From assembly GCA_027627225.1 (NCBI GenBank), contig CM051032.1, positions 64,206,637 through 64,270,636 on the forward strand: a stretch of 64,000 nt of DNA, given 5' to 3'. Source of the stretch: Congeria kusceri (taxonomy: Eukaryota; Mollusca; Bivalvia; Myida; Dreissenidae). This document shows, piece by piece, positions 10,958-20,102 of the stretch (its first letter is position 1; each line of letters begins with the position of its first letter). A program made the translations under genes and the position numbers. Under the pieces are notes generated by a model. That model was given only the letters and a program-made list of their open reading frames with translations. It ran no database searches and had not been told where the DNA came from.

Positions 10958-13900
10958 ATGTACACTACATTGGCTATTCTAGGTTGGTTTCTCCTTCTTC
11001 TTGTCGGTGCAATTCACGTGCTGGCAGAGGTAAATGCTTGAAGTGTATAGTATTGTCAAACGTAAGTGTGTTCAGTGTAGTGCCAACCACAAGTAAGTGA
11101 GTTCAGTGTAGTATTGCCTAACATGACACAAATATTGGCATAAGTAAGTGTGTTCAGTTAAGTATTGCCATACCATACCAAGACACAAATATTGGCATAA
11201 GTAAGAGTGTGTAGTGTTAAGTATTGTCATCAATCACACAAATGCTGACACAGATAAGTGTGTTCAGTGTATAGTATTGTCATCAGTCAAACATGTTCTG
11301 GCAGAGATAAGTGTGGTCAGTGTTTAGTATTGTCATCAGTCACACAATTTCTGACAGAGGTAAGTGTGTTCAGTGTATAGTATTGTCATCAGTCACACAA
11401 TTTCTGGCAAAGGTGAGTGTGTTCAGTGTATAGTATTGTCATCAGTCACACAATTTCTGGCAAAGGTGAGTGTGTTCAGTGTATATTATTGTCATCAGTC
11501 ACACAAGTTCTGGCACAGGTAAGTATATTCAGTGTTTAGTATTGTCACCAGTCACACATGTTTTGGCATAAGTAAGTGTGTTCAATGTTCAGTATTGTCA
11601 TCAGTCACATATGTTCTGGCATAAGTAAGTGTGTTCAGTGTTCAGCATTGTCATCAGTCACAAATGTTCTGGCATAAGTAAATGTGTCAGTGTTCAGTAT
11701 TGTCATCAGTCACATATGTTCTGACATAAGTAAGTGTGTTCAGTATTGTCATCAGTCACACATGTTTTGGCATAAGTAAGTGTGTTCAGTGTTAAGTATT
11801 GTCATCAGTCACACATTTTCTGGCATATGTAACTGTGTTCAGTGTATAGTATTGTCAGCAGTCACACATGTTCTGGCAGAGGTAAGTGTGTTCAGTGTAT
11901 AGTATTGTCTCCAGTCACACACGTTCTGGCAGAGGTGTGTTCAGTGTATAGTATTGTCATCAGTCACACAAGTTCTGGCAGAGGTGTGTTCAGTGTATAG
12001 TATTGCCATCAGTCATACATGTTTTGGCAGAGGTAAGTGTGTTCAGTGTATAGTATTGTCATCAGTCACACACGTTCTGGCAGAGGTGTGTTCAGTGTAT
12101 ATTATTGTCAGCAGTCACACAAGCTCTGGCAGAGGTAAGTGGTTCAGTGTATAGTATTGTCATCAGTCACACATGTTCTTGCAGAGTTAATTGTGTTCAG
12201 TGTATAGTATTGTCATCAGTCACACAAGCTCTGGTAGAGTTAAATGTGTTCATTGTATAGTATTGTCATTAGTCACAGACGCTCTGACAGAGTTAAGTGT
12301 GTTCAGTGTATAGTATTGTCATTAGTCACAGACGCTCTGACAGAGTTAAGTGTGTTCAGTGTATAGTATTGTCATTAGTCACACACGCTCTGACAGAGTT
12401 AAGTGTGTTCAGTGTATAGTATTGTCATTAGTCACAGACGCTCTGACAGAGTTAAGTGTGTTCAGTGTATAGTATTGTCATTAGTCACAGACGCTCTGAC
12501 AGAGTTAAGTGTGTTCAGTGTATAGTATTGTCATTAGTCGCACAAGCTCTAGTAGAGTTAAGTGTGTTCAGTGTATAGTATTGTCATTAGTCACAGACGC
12601 TCTGACAGAGTTAAGTGTGTTCAGTGTATAGTATTGTCATTAGTCGCACAAGCTCTGGTAGAGTTAAGTGTGTTCAGTGTATAGTATTGTCATTAGTCAC
12701 AGACGCTCTGACAGAGTTAAGTGTGTTCAGTGTATAGTATTGTCATTAGTCGCACAAGCTCTGACAGAGTTAAGTGTGTTCAGTGTATAGTATTGTCATT
12801 AGTCGCACAAGCTCTAGTAGAGTTAAATGTGTTCAGTGTATAGTATTGTCATTAGTCACAGACGCTCTGACAGAGTTAAGTGTGTTCAGTGTATAGTATT
12901 GTCATTAGTCACACACGCTCTGACAGAGTTAAGTGTGTTCAGTGTATAGTTTTGTCATTAGTCTCACAAATATAGACATAAGTAAGTATGTTCAGGGTTT
13001 AGTATCGTGATCACTCACACATGTTCTGGCAGAGGTAAGTATTTCAATGTATAGCATTGTCATCGGTCACACAAAAATAGACATAAGTAAGTGTGTTCAG
13101 TGTATAGTATTGTCATCAGTCACACATGTTCTGGCAGAGATAAGTGTGTTCAGTGTATAGTATTGTCATCAGTCGTGTGTTCAATGTATTGTATTGTCAA
13201 ATGCGATACAAATGCTGACGTAAGTGAGTTCAATTTATAGTATTGTCGAATGTGATACAAATGCTGACAAAGGTAAAGGAATTCAGTGTATTGTAATTTT
13301 CGAACCCCGAAATAAATGCTGACAAAGGTATGTGCGTTCAGTGTATATTTTTCCCCCAACGGTTTCATTTATTAACAAAGCATAATGTCAAAACAGGCGA
13401 CATGTTTTATTTAGATAAACGTGATATCAAATTATCTCAAATTGAAAGAATCAGGTTATAGAGAATATTATGTAGTTCACTTTTTCAGTTGAAGTGCTAA
13501 TATGTAGACTTTAGTTTTATTTAAGAACATACATTGTTTATACTATAAGGAATGTTGAATTACATATCATATTGTAATAATTATCGGACACGGATCCGGA
13601 CGTTTTAGCGAACGCTTGCGATAATTTCAGAATTGTGACGTCAGTGCCGTCGGATTGCGATTAATGTCGTGCGCCACAAGTCAAATCGGGATATCGCAGC
13701 TATTGACACCAGCCATTATTAATGCTCTGTGTGAAAAGTACGTTCAAACGATCTGTGACTCAATGCTTTGAAATGTCTGTCCATATATAGACCGCTCATG
13801 TTAAGAAGATTTCGAATACCTGTTTTATAAAGATAAAATAGAATGCTATAAAAAGTTCTTGGTTTCTTGGTACATAATACATACCTGTATCAATACAATA

Positions 13901-14080
13901 AACATATGCAACTGTCCTTGACTGATTTGTCGGTCATTTCCAATTTGTGCATGACGAGTCAAGATGACAGATTTATGCATTATGCAAAAATATAGAATTC
14001 ATAGCAGCATATTAAATAGGACATATTCTGTCAAATGTCAGTGTTAATAATATTAATAATATTAATCATATTTTTATTTA

Positions 14081-14117
<37 letters not shown>

Positions 14118-16200
14118 AATTATTAACGAATGAAACATGTACATTCATTTTTGTCAATGTTCTTGTTCTCAGTGCACAATTATCACACTTGCAGCATCGA
14201 ATGTACCATCCGCTGTGCGGTTGACGCTGTGGGAAATTGCTACCAAACCGACGCCTTTTTTAACCTTGACCCAGCAATAGTCACAGTGACATATCGAGCT
14301 ATGTGCAACAATGCACGAGGTACCTTGCGAATGCTTGGAGAAGAATGCGATAACATAAAATAGTTTATGGTTATTATATTATACATGATAAGTATAATTA
14401 CATCAAAATATTAGTATAACTATATAACATTATTATTATTTATTTAAAAATTAAATGTATAATATAATAATTTGCATGTTCAGGCAAAGTATTTTAGTAC
14501 ATAAAACTCAAAAATTTAAAAATCGGATCTCTACAATTCGGATATACATAGTTGAACGTTTTTTATAATTTGCAGCTATTCTGGATGTTATCGACAAATG
14601 TGAGACGCAAATGTTCGCAAACAATTCCTGCTTCTCAGCCTTTTCGGACCCATTTCTTTTGGCATATGATTACTACGCCAGCGGGAACTATGCGACCTAC
14701 AAGACGGAAGCTTGCAGGTAAAATAAAAAGCTTCATTATGTTCACCTCAGTCGTTTTGAATGTTACACTTATATCACCAATAGAATACGTTCTTTGATTG
14801 ATAATTTACCTTAAGCAGTTAAATCTCAATCATGTTCGCCTCTTGGATGATAACGTTAAAGGGACCTGTTCACAGATTGACGAATTGGAAATTTTCAAAC
14901 TTTTTGTAACATAATCGAAAAATAAATGAATAGTGTATATAATGGAGTGAAATAACACCACTGACCTAAAAATATATGGTTTCGTTAATGAGTAATCATA
15001 AGATAAAATGCATAAAATTATAAAGCGTTTGTAACGCTAAACGATGGAAAAAAAATATGGAGTATTTCTGTTGTTTTTGTTGAAATTGTTAAAAACACGT
15101 GAATCCCTTACATAATGTTCACAATATTATTTCATGTATAAACATTGGAACTGCCGAGGGGTAACGCGTTAGACTTTTGATCCTGTTGTCTGAGGTTCGA
15201 ACCCCAATGGGAGTAACCTTTTATCTGTCTTTTTTGCTTGTCTTGTAAAAGTACTTGAGCTTGTTTTTTTATTTCAAATGCTTTCATATGACAAGTTACG
15301 ACGTTCAATGGCATATTTCAAAAATACAAAAATCTGTCAACAAGTATCCTTAAGTAGTACGAGTAATGTACTGTTTGTATCAGGGCAATTACTCGGGCAC
15401 TACAGTATAATATTCAATGATGCTTGCCATTGAAACTTTAATATTAGGATCAGATGACCGTATTGTTATGATGGTCCACCTCAGCGATTGCCATTGACTT
15501 TTCCTACAATTTAGAATCATTTGTATGTGGGTGTGAAGTTTTTGTCTCGTACTTAGATACTGTTTTGAAACCTGATTTAGTCTTGTTACGTTTTAAAGCT
15601 CTGCGTATTGGTCCACCATAACATCTCTTATCATTATCTGCAATCATTTCTCTCAGCTGATTGCACTGTTTCAATTGCAGCGGTGCATGGATTTCAGCTG
15701 ATAAGGGTCGCCACACTGTGATCACAGCAGGATGCCAATACACAGGGGTACATTACCCCGGATTGGGCGGGGGGGGGGGGGGGGTCAAATGAAGAAGGAT
15801 TAAACTGGGCCTATAAGTATGTCATGTATTGCGAAAATTCCCATTTCACTTCTCATTTCATTCACAGCATTTAAAGTCACGTAAACGAGCAGTATCGGGG
15901 AACATCCATCACTGATATTCTTATATAGATTGTTATCGTTTTAGTGCCGTTAATACCTATTTGACGTGTTTGGACGTAACCCCAGTTCTGCCGTCGGTGA
16001 CGTGTACGTCTGATATGGCAACCTACGCCACCGAGACCCTCATCGTCTCTTACAGCTACTCTGGCTGCGGCAACTCACAAACACACCAGTACTTCACAAC
16101 GTACGCTGGTGACGCCACTTGCGGTGCGAGTCATATGGTCATGACGTTTGCAAACGTCATATCCATCTCACTTGTTCTGATGTGTACGATAATTTATTAA
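10958..16200 (+). CDS. Five-exon secreted, cysteine-rich, probably GPI- or membrane-anchored protein (unknown family)
   Basis: I assemble exons 10958-11029, 13631-13754, 14173-14319, 14576-14717 and 15945-16200. All junctions are GT..AG and phases match throughout (0, 1, 1, 2), giving about 246 residues. Exon 1 encodes a textbook signal peptide (MYTTLAILG, then WFLLLLVGA, ending HVLAE). Exons 2-5 encode an extracellular region with many cysteines, for example CSIECTIRC in exon 3 and YKTEAC at the end of exon 4. Exon 5 ends in a hydrophobic tail (NVISISLVLMCTIIY) directly before TAA, preceded by small residues (CGAS), as expected for a GPI-anchor signal. The exon 2 donor is the weakest point: ATCT|GTGACT at 13755 fits the phase, whereas GTACGT at 13738 does not. 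I do not recognise the family; spaced cysteines resemble DUF19-like modules only loosely. Intron 1 is filled by a 53-bp minisatellite. Confidence 0.7.
11017..13345 (+). repeat. 53-bp minisatellite array, about 43 units, in intron 1
   Basis: The unit carries GTAAGTGTGTTCAGTGTATA, then GTATTGTCATCAGTCACAC, then a CTCTGGCAGAG-type block, with a 53-bp period (for example 12301 to 12354). The first unit starts inside exon 1 of the surrounding gene: the exon ends CTGGCAGAG followed by the donor GTAAAT, and later units repeat CTGGCAGAG|GTAAGT. The left part is diverged; units from about 12250 on are more uniform and alternate between ACAGACGCTCTGACAG and GCACAAGCTCTAGTAG variants. ORFs inside the array are artefacts of the repeat. 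Confidence 0.9.
14041..14126. repeat. AT-rich (AAT/ATT)n microsatellite, self-complementary
   Basis: A run of AAT repeats passes directly into ATT repeats, giving an inverted repeat able to form a hairpin. It lies in intron 2 just upstream of exon 3. Confidence 0.8.
14862..15290 (+). repeat. SINE-like repeat with tRNA-like segment
   Basis: It begins AAAGGGACCTGTTCACAG, a block also seen at 45307. At 15150-15215 it carries a tRNA-like segment with an A-box-like GGGGTAACGCGTTAGAC and a B-box GGTTCGAACCC spaced as in a pol III promoter. It does not fold into a convincing complete tRNA. It lies in intron 4 of the surrounding gene. Confidence 0.5.
15649..15803 (+). repeat. Dispersed repeat, copy 2 (with long G-tract)
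   Basis: Homologous in the same orientation to 236-420. It includes an uninterrupted run of about 17 G at 15769-15785, which may be of unreliable length in the assembly. It lies in intron 4, about 140 bp before exon 5. Confidence 0.5.
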
Positions 16201-16870
16201 TGGATAATTGAGACTTCCGATATTATGACGACCATAATTTACGACGTGATTTAAGTTATCACCAATGAGCTGTCCTTTGTTATAGGGTTGTTTATAATAT
16301 ATTATATTATATTATGTTTTTCAAACATTGTTCTGTCTTGTCTTTGTTTGCGTTTAAGATTTTGACTCTTAATTCCTGTGGGAATCTTTTGCATAAAACC
16401 TTTAAATGTTTTGTGAGACCATTGCAAAAAGAAATGTACTTTCGTAGTAATGGCTAAATTAAACATATATTCAACCTGGCAACAGAAGTTTCCTGTTTAT
16501 GTTGTTTTTTTGTGTTTTTTGTTGTTTTTTTGTTTTTTTTTGTTTTTTTGTAAATAGCAATTTCATAGATGAGGAGTGTTACTGATTATAAAAAATGTAT
16601 TTAAACTGTTCTACATAAGGCTTTGTTTTATATAAAGGACAGCATTAGTGTAAATGAACGAGTCTAGACTGTTCACAGTGTAATGTTCACTAAAAGCAGA
16701 ACAGAAAGCGTGCCAGTAAATATGTTTGTACACAGAGTATGAATTTACACAAACTATACGTTTACAGTTTTTATTTTACTGTAAAGTGCTAACAGTTTAC
16801 ACAAATCAGAACTATTCTGGGAGGACGTCATTGCTGAAGAGGTGTACAAAGCTACAAAACTAATTTTATT
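16200..16870. other. 3' flank of the gene at 10958-16200
   Basis: AT-rich, with a T-rich low-complexity tract (TTTTTTTGTG type) at 16500-16552. I see no clear AATAAA close to the stop codon, so the 3' UTR end is not placed. Confidence 0.4.
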
Positions 16871-17065
16871 TTAAAATTCAACACCTGTAAATTTGAGTAC
16901 ACAATCAAATGAATGAACATTGTAGGTATTGTACGTTTTCAATTTACTATAGCCAACATCGGTGAATAGCAAAAATCCCCTTGAGTCTTTATCAATGGAC
17001 AGTGCACTGACTGTACAAACATATGATTCAGCAATTTGAACACCGTCGCAAAAGTAAACTTTGCC
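16871..17065 (-). CDS. Possible terminal exon, YWTD/beta-propeller-like fragment
   Basis: On the minus strand an acceptor-like TTCATTAATCAG precedes an open frame starting GKVYFCDG, continuing VSALSIDKDSRGFLLFTD and ending FTGVEF before TAA. The GKVYFCDG and LSIDKD..GFLLFTD pattern recalls one blade of a YWTD or NHL-type propeller. Only this one exon is visible. A second possible exon on the same strand (about 17427-17498, reading NRFVAENEYTCPSDTDGC) lies upstream but cannot be linked by phase with confidence. It may be a gene fragment. Confidence 0.3.
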   Translation of the reverse strand, partial: GKVYFCDGVQIAESYVCTVSALSIDKDSRGFLLFTDVGYSKLKTYNTYNVHSFDCVLKFTGVEF

Positions 17066-17099
17066 CTGATTAATGAACATTTACAAAATGTAAGCCTAA

Positions 17100-18400
17100 A
17101 TATTAATGAAAACAAGATTAATCATGGCTCAGCTTGCATATTATTATATACAAACACTTCCACAATGGCATGTCGATGTGCTTTATTAAATATTTAAGAG
17201 TATGTCTTTACGGTATGTCACCCAGTATGCAAACATACACCCAATAGCATCAATTCGTTCGAACTTCATAATAGTACTATGGACATGAAGCTTCGGATGA
17301 CCTGCATCGTTCCTCTTAAAAGTTTTTCAACAATTAAATGGGGTCGACCCTGGCGTTCAATATATTCCGACCAGACAAAAACATAGTGTAACACCATAAC
17401 ATGAAACAACGTGTTCTACAGTCACCCATTTAAACTACAGCCATCTGTATCTGAAGGGCAAGTGTATTCGTTCTCAGCAACGAAACGGTTCCACTGCTCT
17501 TAAATAAATATTATTAAACAGGAGAAAAAATGAACTTAATACGAATCTGACATATTTAGGTCCATAGCAGCACCATGTTAAAGTCAAACACTTTATAATT
17601 TAGTTTGCAAGCAGTTTTGCAAGACAATTAAAAAAGCACATGCATTTTTACATATTTATTTATTTTCCCGTGCCATTGCTAAAATAACTCAAATATAGAA
17701 TATGCTTACAAAGTGTAATATTTATTATAATTATAGTAGTAAAAGAGCGAATATTAATACACATAATGCACTGAGATTTTCATACTTCGTCGGTTATTGT
17801 ATTTTGTATCATAGGACAGTTCCAGAGTGGTGTTGTTCTAGAGCGAATGGTTCCTTGCATCACCGATTTACTGGAAATATCAGCGTCGCCTACTTCGAAT
17901 ATCACTTGATAATAAGATAATACTAATACGTAAGTACTCGGATAATGAAGGCCTCTGCCACGATAAGTTACCTGCATAAAAATTGAATATCCAGAAGAAA
18001 GGCTACCTCCCCTACCTACCTCCTAAAAAAAAACCTTCAAAAGATTACTCGATCAAGAAGGTGATCTGGATTACCACATTGTGTCCAACCTTCTCAGAAA
18101 AGTTCATGCAAATCCGTTTGTAACGTTTTGTGTAGCGTTGCGAACACAGACACGCATATAAAAAGACACACAGTCGGTTAAAATAAAAACGCTGCGAGCA
18201 AAGAAAGGCCGTTGGCGAAAAAAGGAAAGAAACCAAAATCAAGGCAAATAAGAAACACAAAGGAAACAGTGTTTGATTTAACTTGAATTTCTGCAATGCC
18301 TGTTTTACACAAGACTGATCGAACTAATTGTTATACTCCCTACTTTCAATATCTTGGTAGATAATATAGCTATGTTAGTATGACCTATCTGAATAAATCC
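17100..18400. other. No supported gene; mollusc-type repeat scraps
   Basis: ORF translations here are not convincing. 18040-18200 contains AAGTTCATGCAAATCCG and GTAACGTTTTG.GTAGCG words followed by ACACAGACACGC, a type of dispersed repeat common in bivalve DNA (general knowledge). Confidence 0.3.
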
Positions 18401-18480
18401 CCAAACCTCAACGGTGATCGAACCTGGACCTTCTGGTTCCAAGACAAGCGCTCTACCGCGTGGCTATAAAAGCTAGCTGA
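18395..18480 (-). repeat. tRNA-derived SINE head, copy 1
   Basis: The minus strand shows TATAGCCACGCGGTAGAGCG (A-box region) and, about 35 bp on, GGTTCGATCACC (B-box), then TTGAGGTTTGGGGAT. It is homologous to 18855-18945. The anticodon arm does not pair properly, so this is not a functional tRNA gene. Confidence 0.55.
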
Positions 18481-18854
18481 TATAGCAAGGCAACAAAGTA
18501 AATTTTGCAAATCAAAAACGAACACAATTTATAAAAATGTAATACATAATAACATAGTAAATGTCTTTTATCGATTGGCTCTTTTAGCTTTCGACATTTA
18601 AATTTACCATCTGATGAGCCACAGATAAAAGTCCTCACATAATGCAGCCTCAGGCGCGGAAGGACTATAAACCCCGAAACAACAACAACAAGGCATTATA
18701 AGTGTCCCTTATACATCTCCCTACTTCATACTCTTCCTCCATTTTTGAAATTCTTCCATGAATTTTTTTCTGCTTTGACATCTGTGGAATTTCGTACCGA
18801 CACATAACCTCCACGGGTCATTTTAGGTTGGGCGCCAATGTAACCCAGCAAAAA

Positions 18855-18945
18855 AAAAATCCCCAAACCTCAATGGGGATCAAACCCAGGACCTTCCGGT
18901 TCCAAGGCAAACGCTCTACCGCGTCGCTATAAAACTATCTCATAT
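18855..18945 (-). repeat. tRNA-derived SINE head, copy 2
   Basis: Same segment as copy 1 with a few changes (GCGACGCGGTAGAGCG; GGTTTGATCCCC). Flanking sequence downstream (TAGTATAAGTGTTCC, about 18952) also recurs near 18695, suggesting that a fuller SINE lies around each head. Confidence 0.55.
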
Positions 18946-19118
18946 AGCAAGGTAGTATAAGTGTTCCTTTTATATCACCCTACTACATTAGTAAAGTTAT
19001 ATTAATCTTGCATTCCTCTTAAGTGAAATAAATTTCGGGTTAACTAAGCCCACTAGCATATCAAATAATTTACTTCTACTTGTAAAGTTGAACAATATAA
19101 TGTATTAGTCGTTGCAGT

Positions 19119-19195
19119 TCAAGCGGTGACCAGTTTAACAGCACCCACCTGTATATAATAGCTCGCAACAGATGCGCCCATGTTTATTCGAATGA
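19119..19195 (-). pseudogene. Scrap of a third discoidin-like terminal exon
   Basis: The minus strand reads FTNVIRINMGASVASYY, then IQVGAVKLVTA and TGA. This is closely similar to the terminal exons at 20103-20198 and 25961-26059. No acceptor precedes it: the upstream frame hits a stop at once, and the adjoining DNA is of another type (LINE tail-like). It is therefore a truncated copy of the same gene family, broken at its 5' side. Confidence 0.7.
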
Positions 19196-19330
19196 CGTTG
19201 GTGAATTGTCATGGCTTTGTGGCAGACATTTTTGTATCGAATGTTAAGGCGTCCAGCTAGACGAGAGCCACGTGCTAGATTCTTGTAATTTATTTGTATG
19301 AAATTCAGTAAATCTAACGACAGTTTCTTC
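19196..19330 (-). mobile_element. LINE ORF2 C-terminal scrap (GRxxIRYKxVC motif)
   Basis: The minus-strand frame reads LARGSRLAGRLNIRYKNVCH, matching the GRP.LR(F/Y)KDVCKRD-type tail found at the end of many molluscan reverse-transcriptase ORFs (family knowledge). It abuts the broken discoidin-like exon and probably marks the breakpoint. Confidence 0.35.
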
Positions 19331-19349
19331 AAGGAGGTGACTCTCGCCA

Positions 19350-20100
19350 AACTGGACGTTGTATTTATCTACAACGAACCTCCGCACAAAGATTTAATCA
19401 TAGCTCACATCACATCCCTGCCGACACCAAATTCCACTTGACAAAAGTCAGATAGCATGATAAAATGTGACGATGTGACAAAGCAAATTGTATTATCATT
19501 GTACTGCTTTTTCAGTAAAATGCCTTCTTCCGCAGAAGCGCTACCACATAATGTTCACTACCAATATATACATAACAGTTCTAATCAAAGGTTACACTGT
19601 TACACTAGGTTGAAGCGTATGTTCTCCCATACATATGGTTACAGTAAAAAAAAATTTAACAACTAATTTGAAGATATGAACATATTGATAATGAATATGC
19701 AAATAGCGATATGTTTGCCAGATATGTATGTGATTAAATACAACAAATCAAGCTACATGAGTAGTACAGAAACTTTGTGCACAAATGAAGACACTTTAAA
19801 ACTTTATAAATTGCGATTAAACAATTGTCGAAAAGTGTATAAAATAAAACATTACTGAGCTAATACTATTAGGATTTTCTTAAAAAACACGGTATATTTA
19901 TATTTGAATATTCATCAATTCGTTTCATAATCTAATTAAAAAAAATATAAGAAGCATCTCGCAAAGAAAACGTCAATTCATTTTGCATAATTATAAAATG
20001 TGATTTCGTGTAACGAATCCATATAACATGAATATTTCAAGTTTAATTAATTCATACTTAAGTCGGGTGTTCAACAAATATATGCGTATGTATCCTTGAA
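19350..20100. other. No gene seen
   Basis: AT-rich spacer between two copies of the discoidin-like terminal exon. Short ORFs of 60-69 codons have no protein-like composition. Confidence 0.35.
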
Positions 20101-20102
20101 GT

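Noticed and set aside
11954..12154. 66-codon ORF
   Set aside because: It is the translation of four 53-bp repeat units, not a gene.
13631..13737. Alternative exon 2 end at the GTACGT donor
   Set aside because: It is a stronger-looking donor, but it leaves two bases and breaks the frame of exon 3; the donor at 13755 keeps the frame. RNA data could reverse this choice.
15148..15220. tRNA gene
   Set aside because: A- and B-box-like words are present, but the arms do not pair into a cloverleaf; treated as a SINE head. The same applies to 18395-18480, 18855-18945 and 33064-33140.
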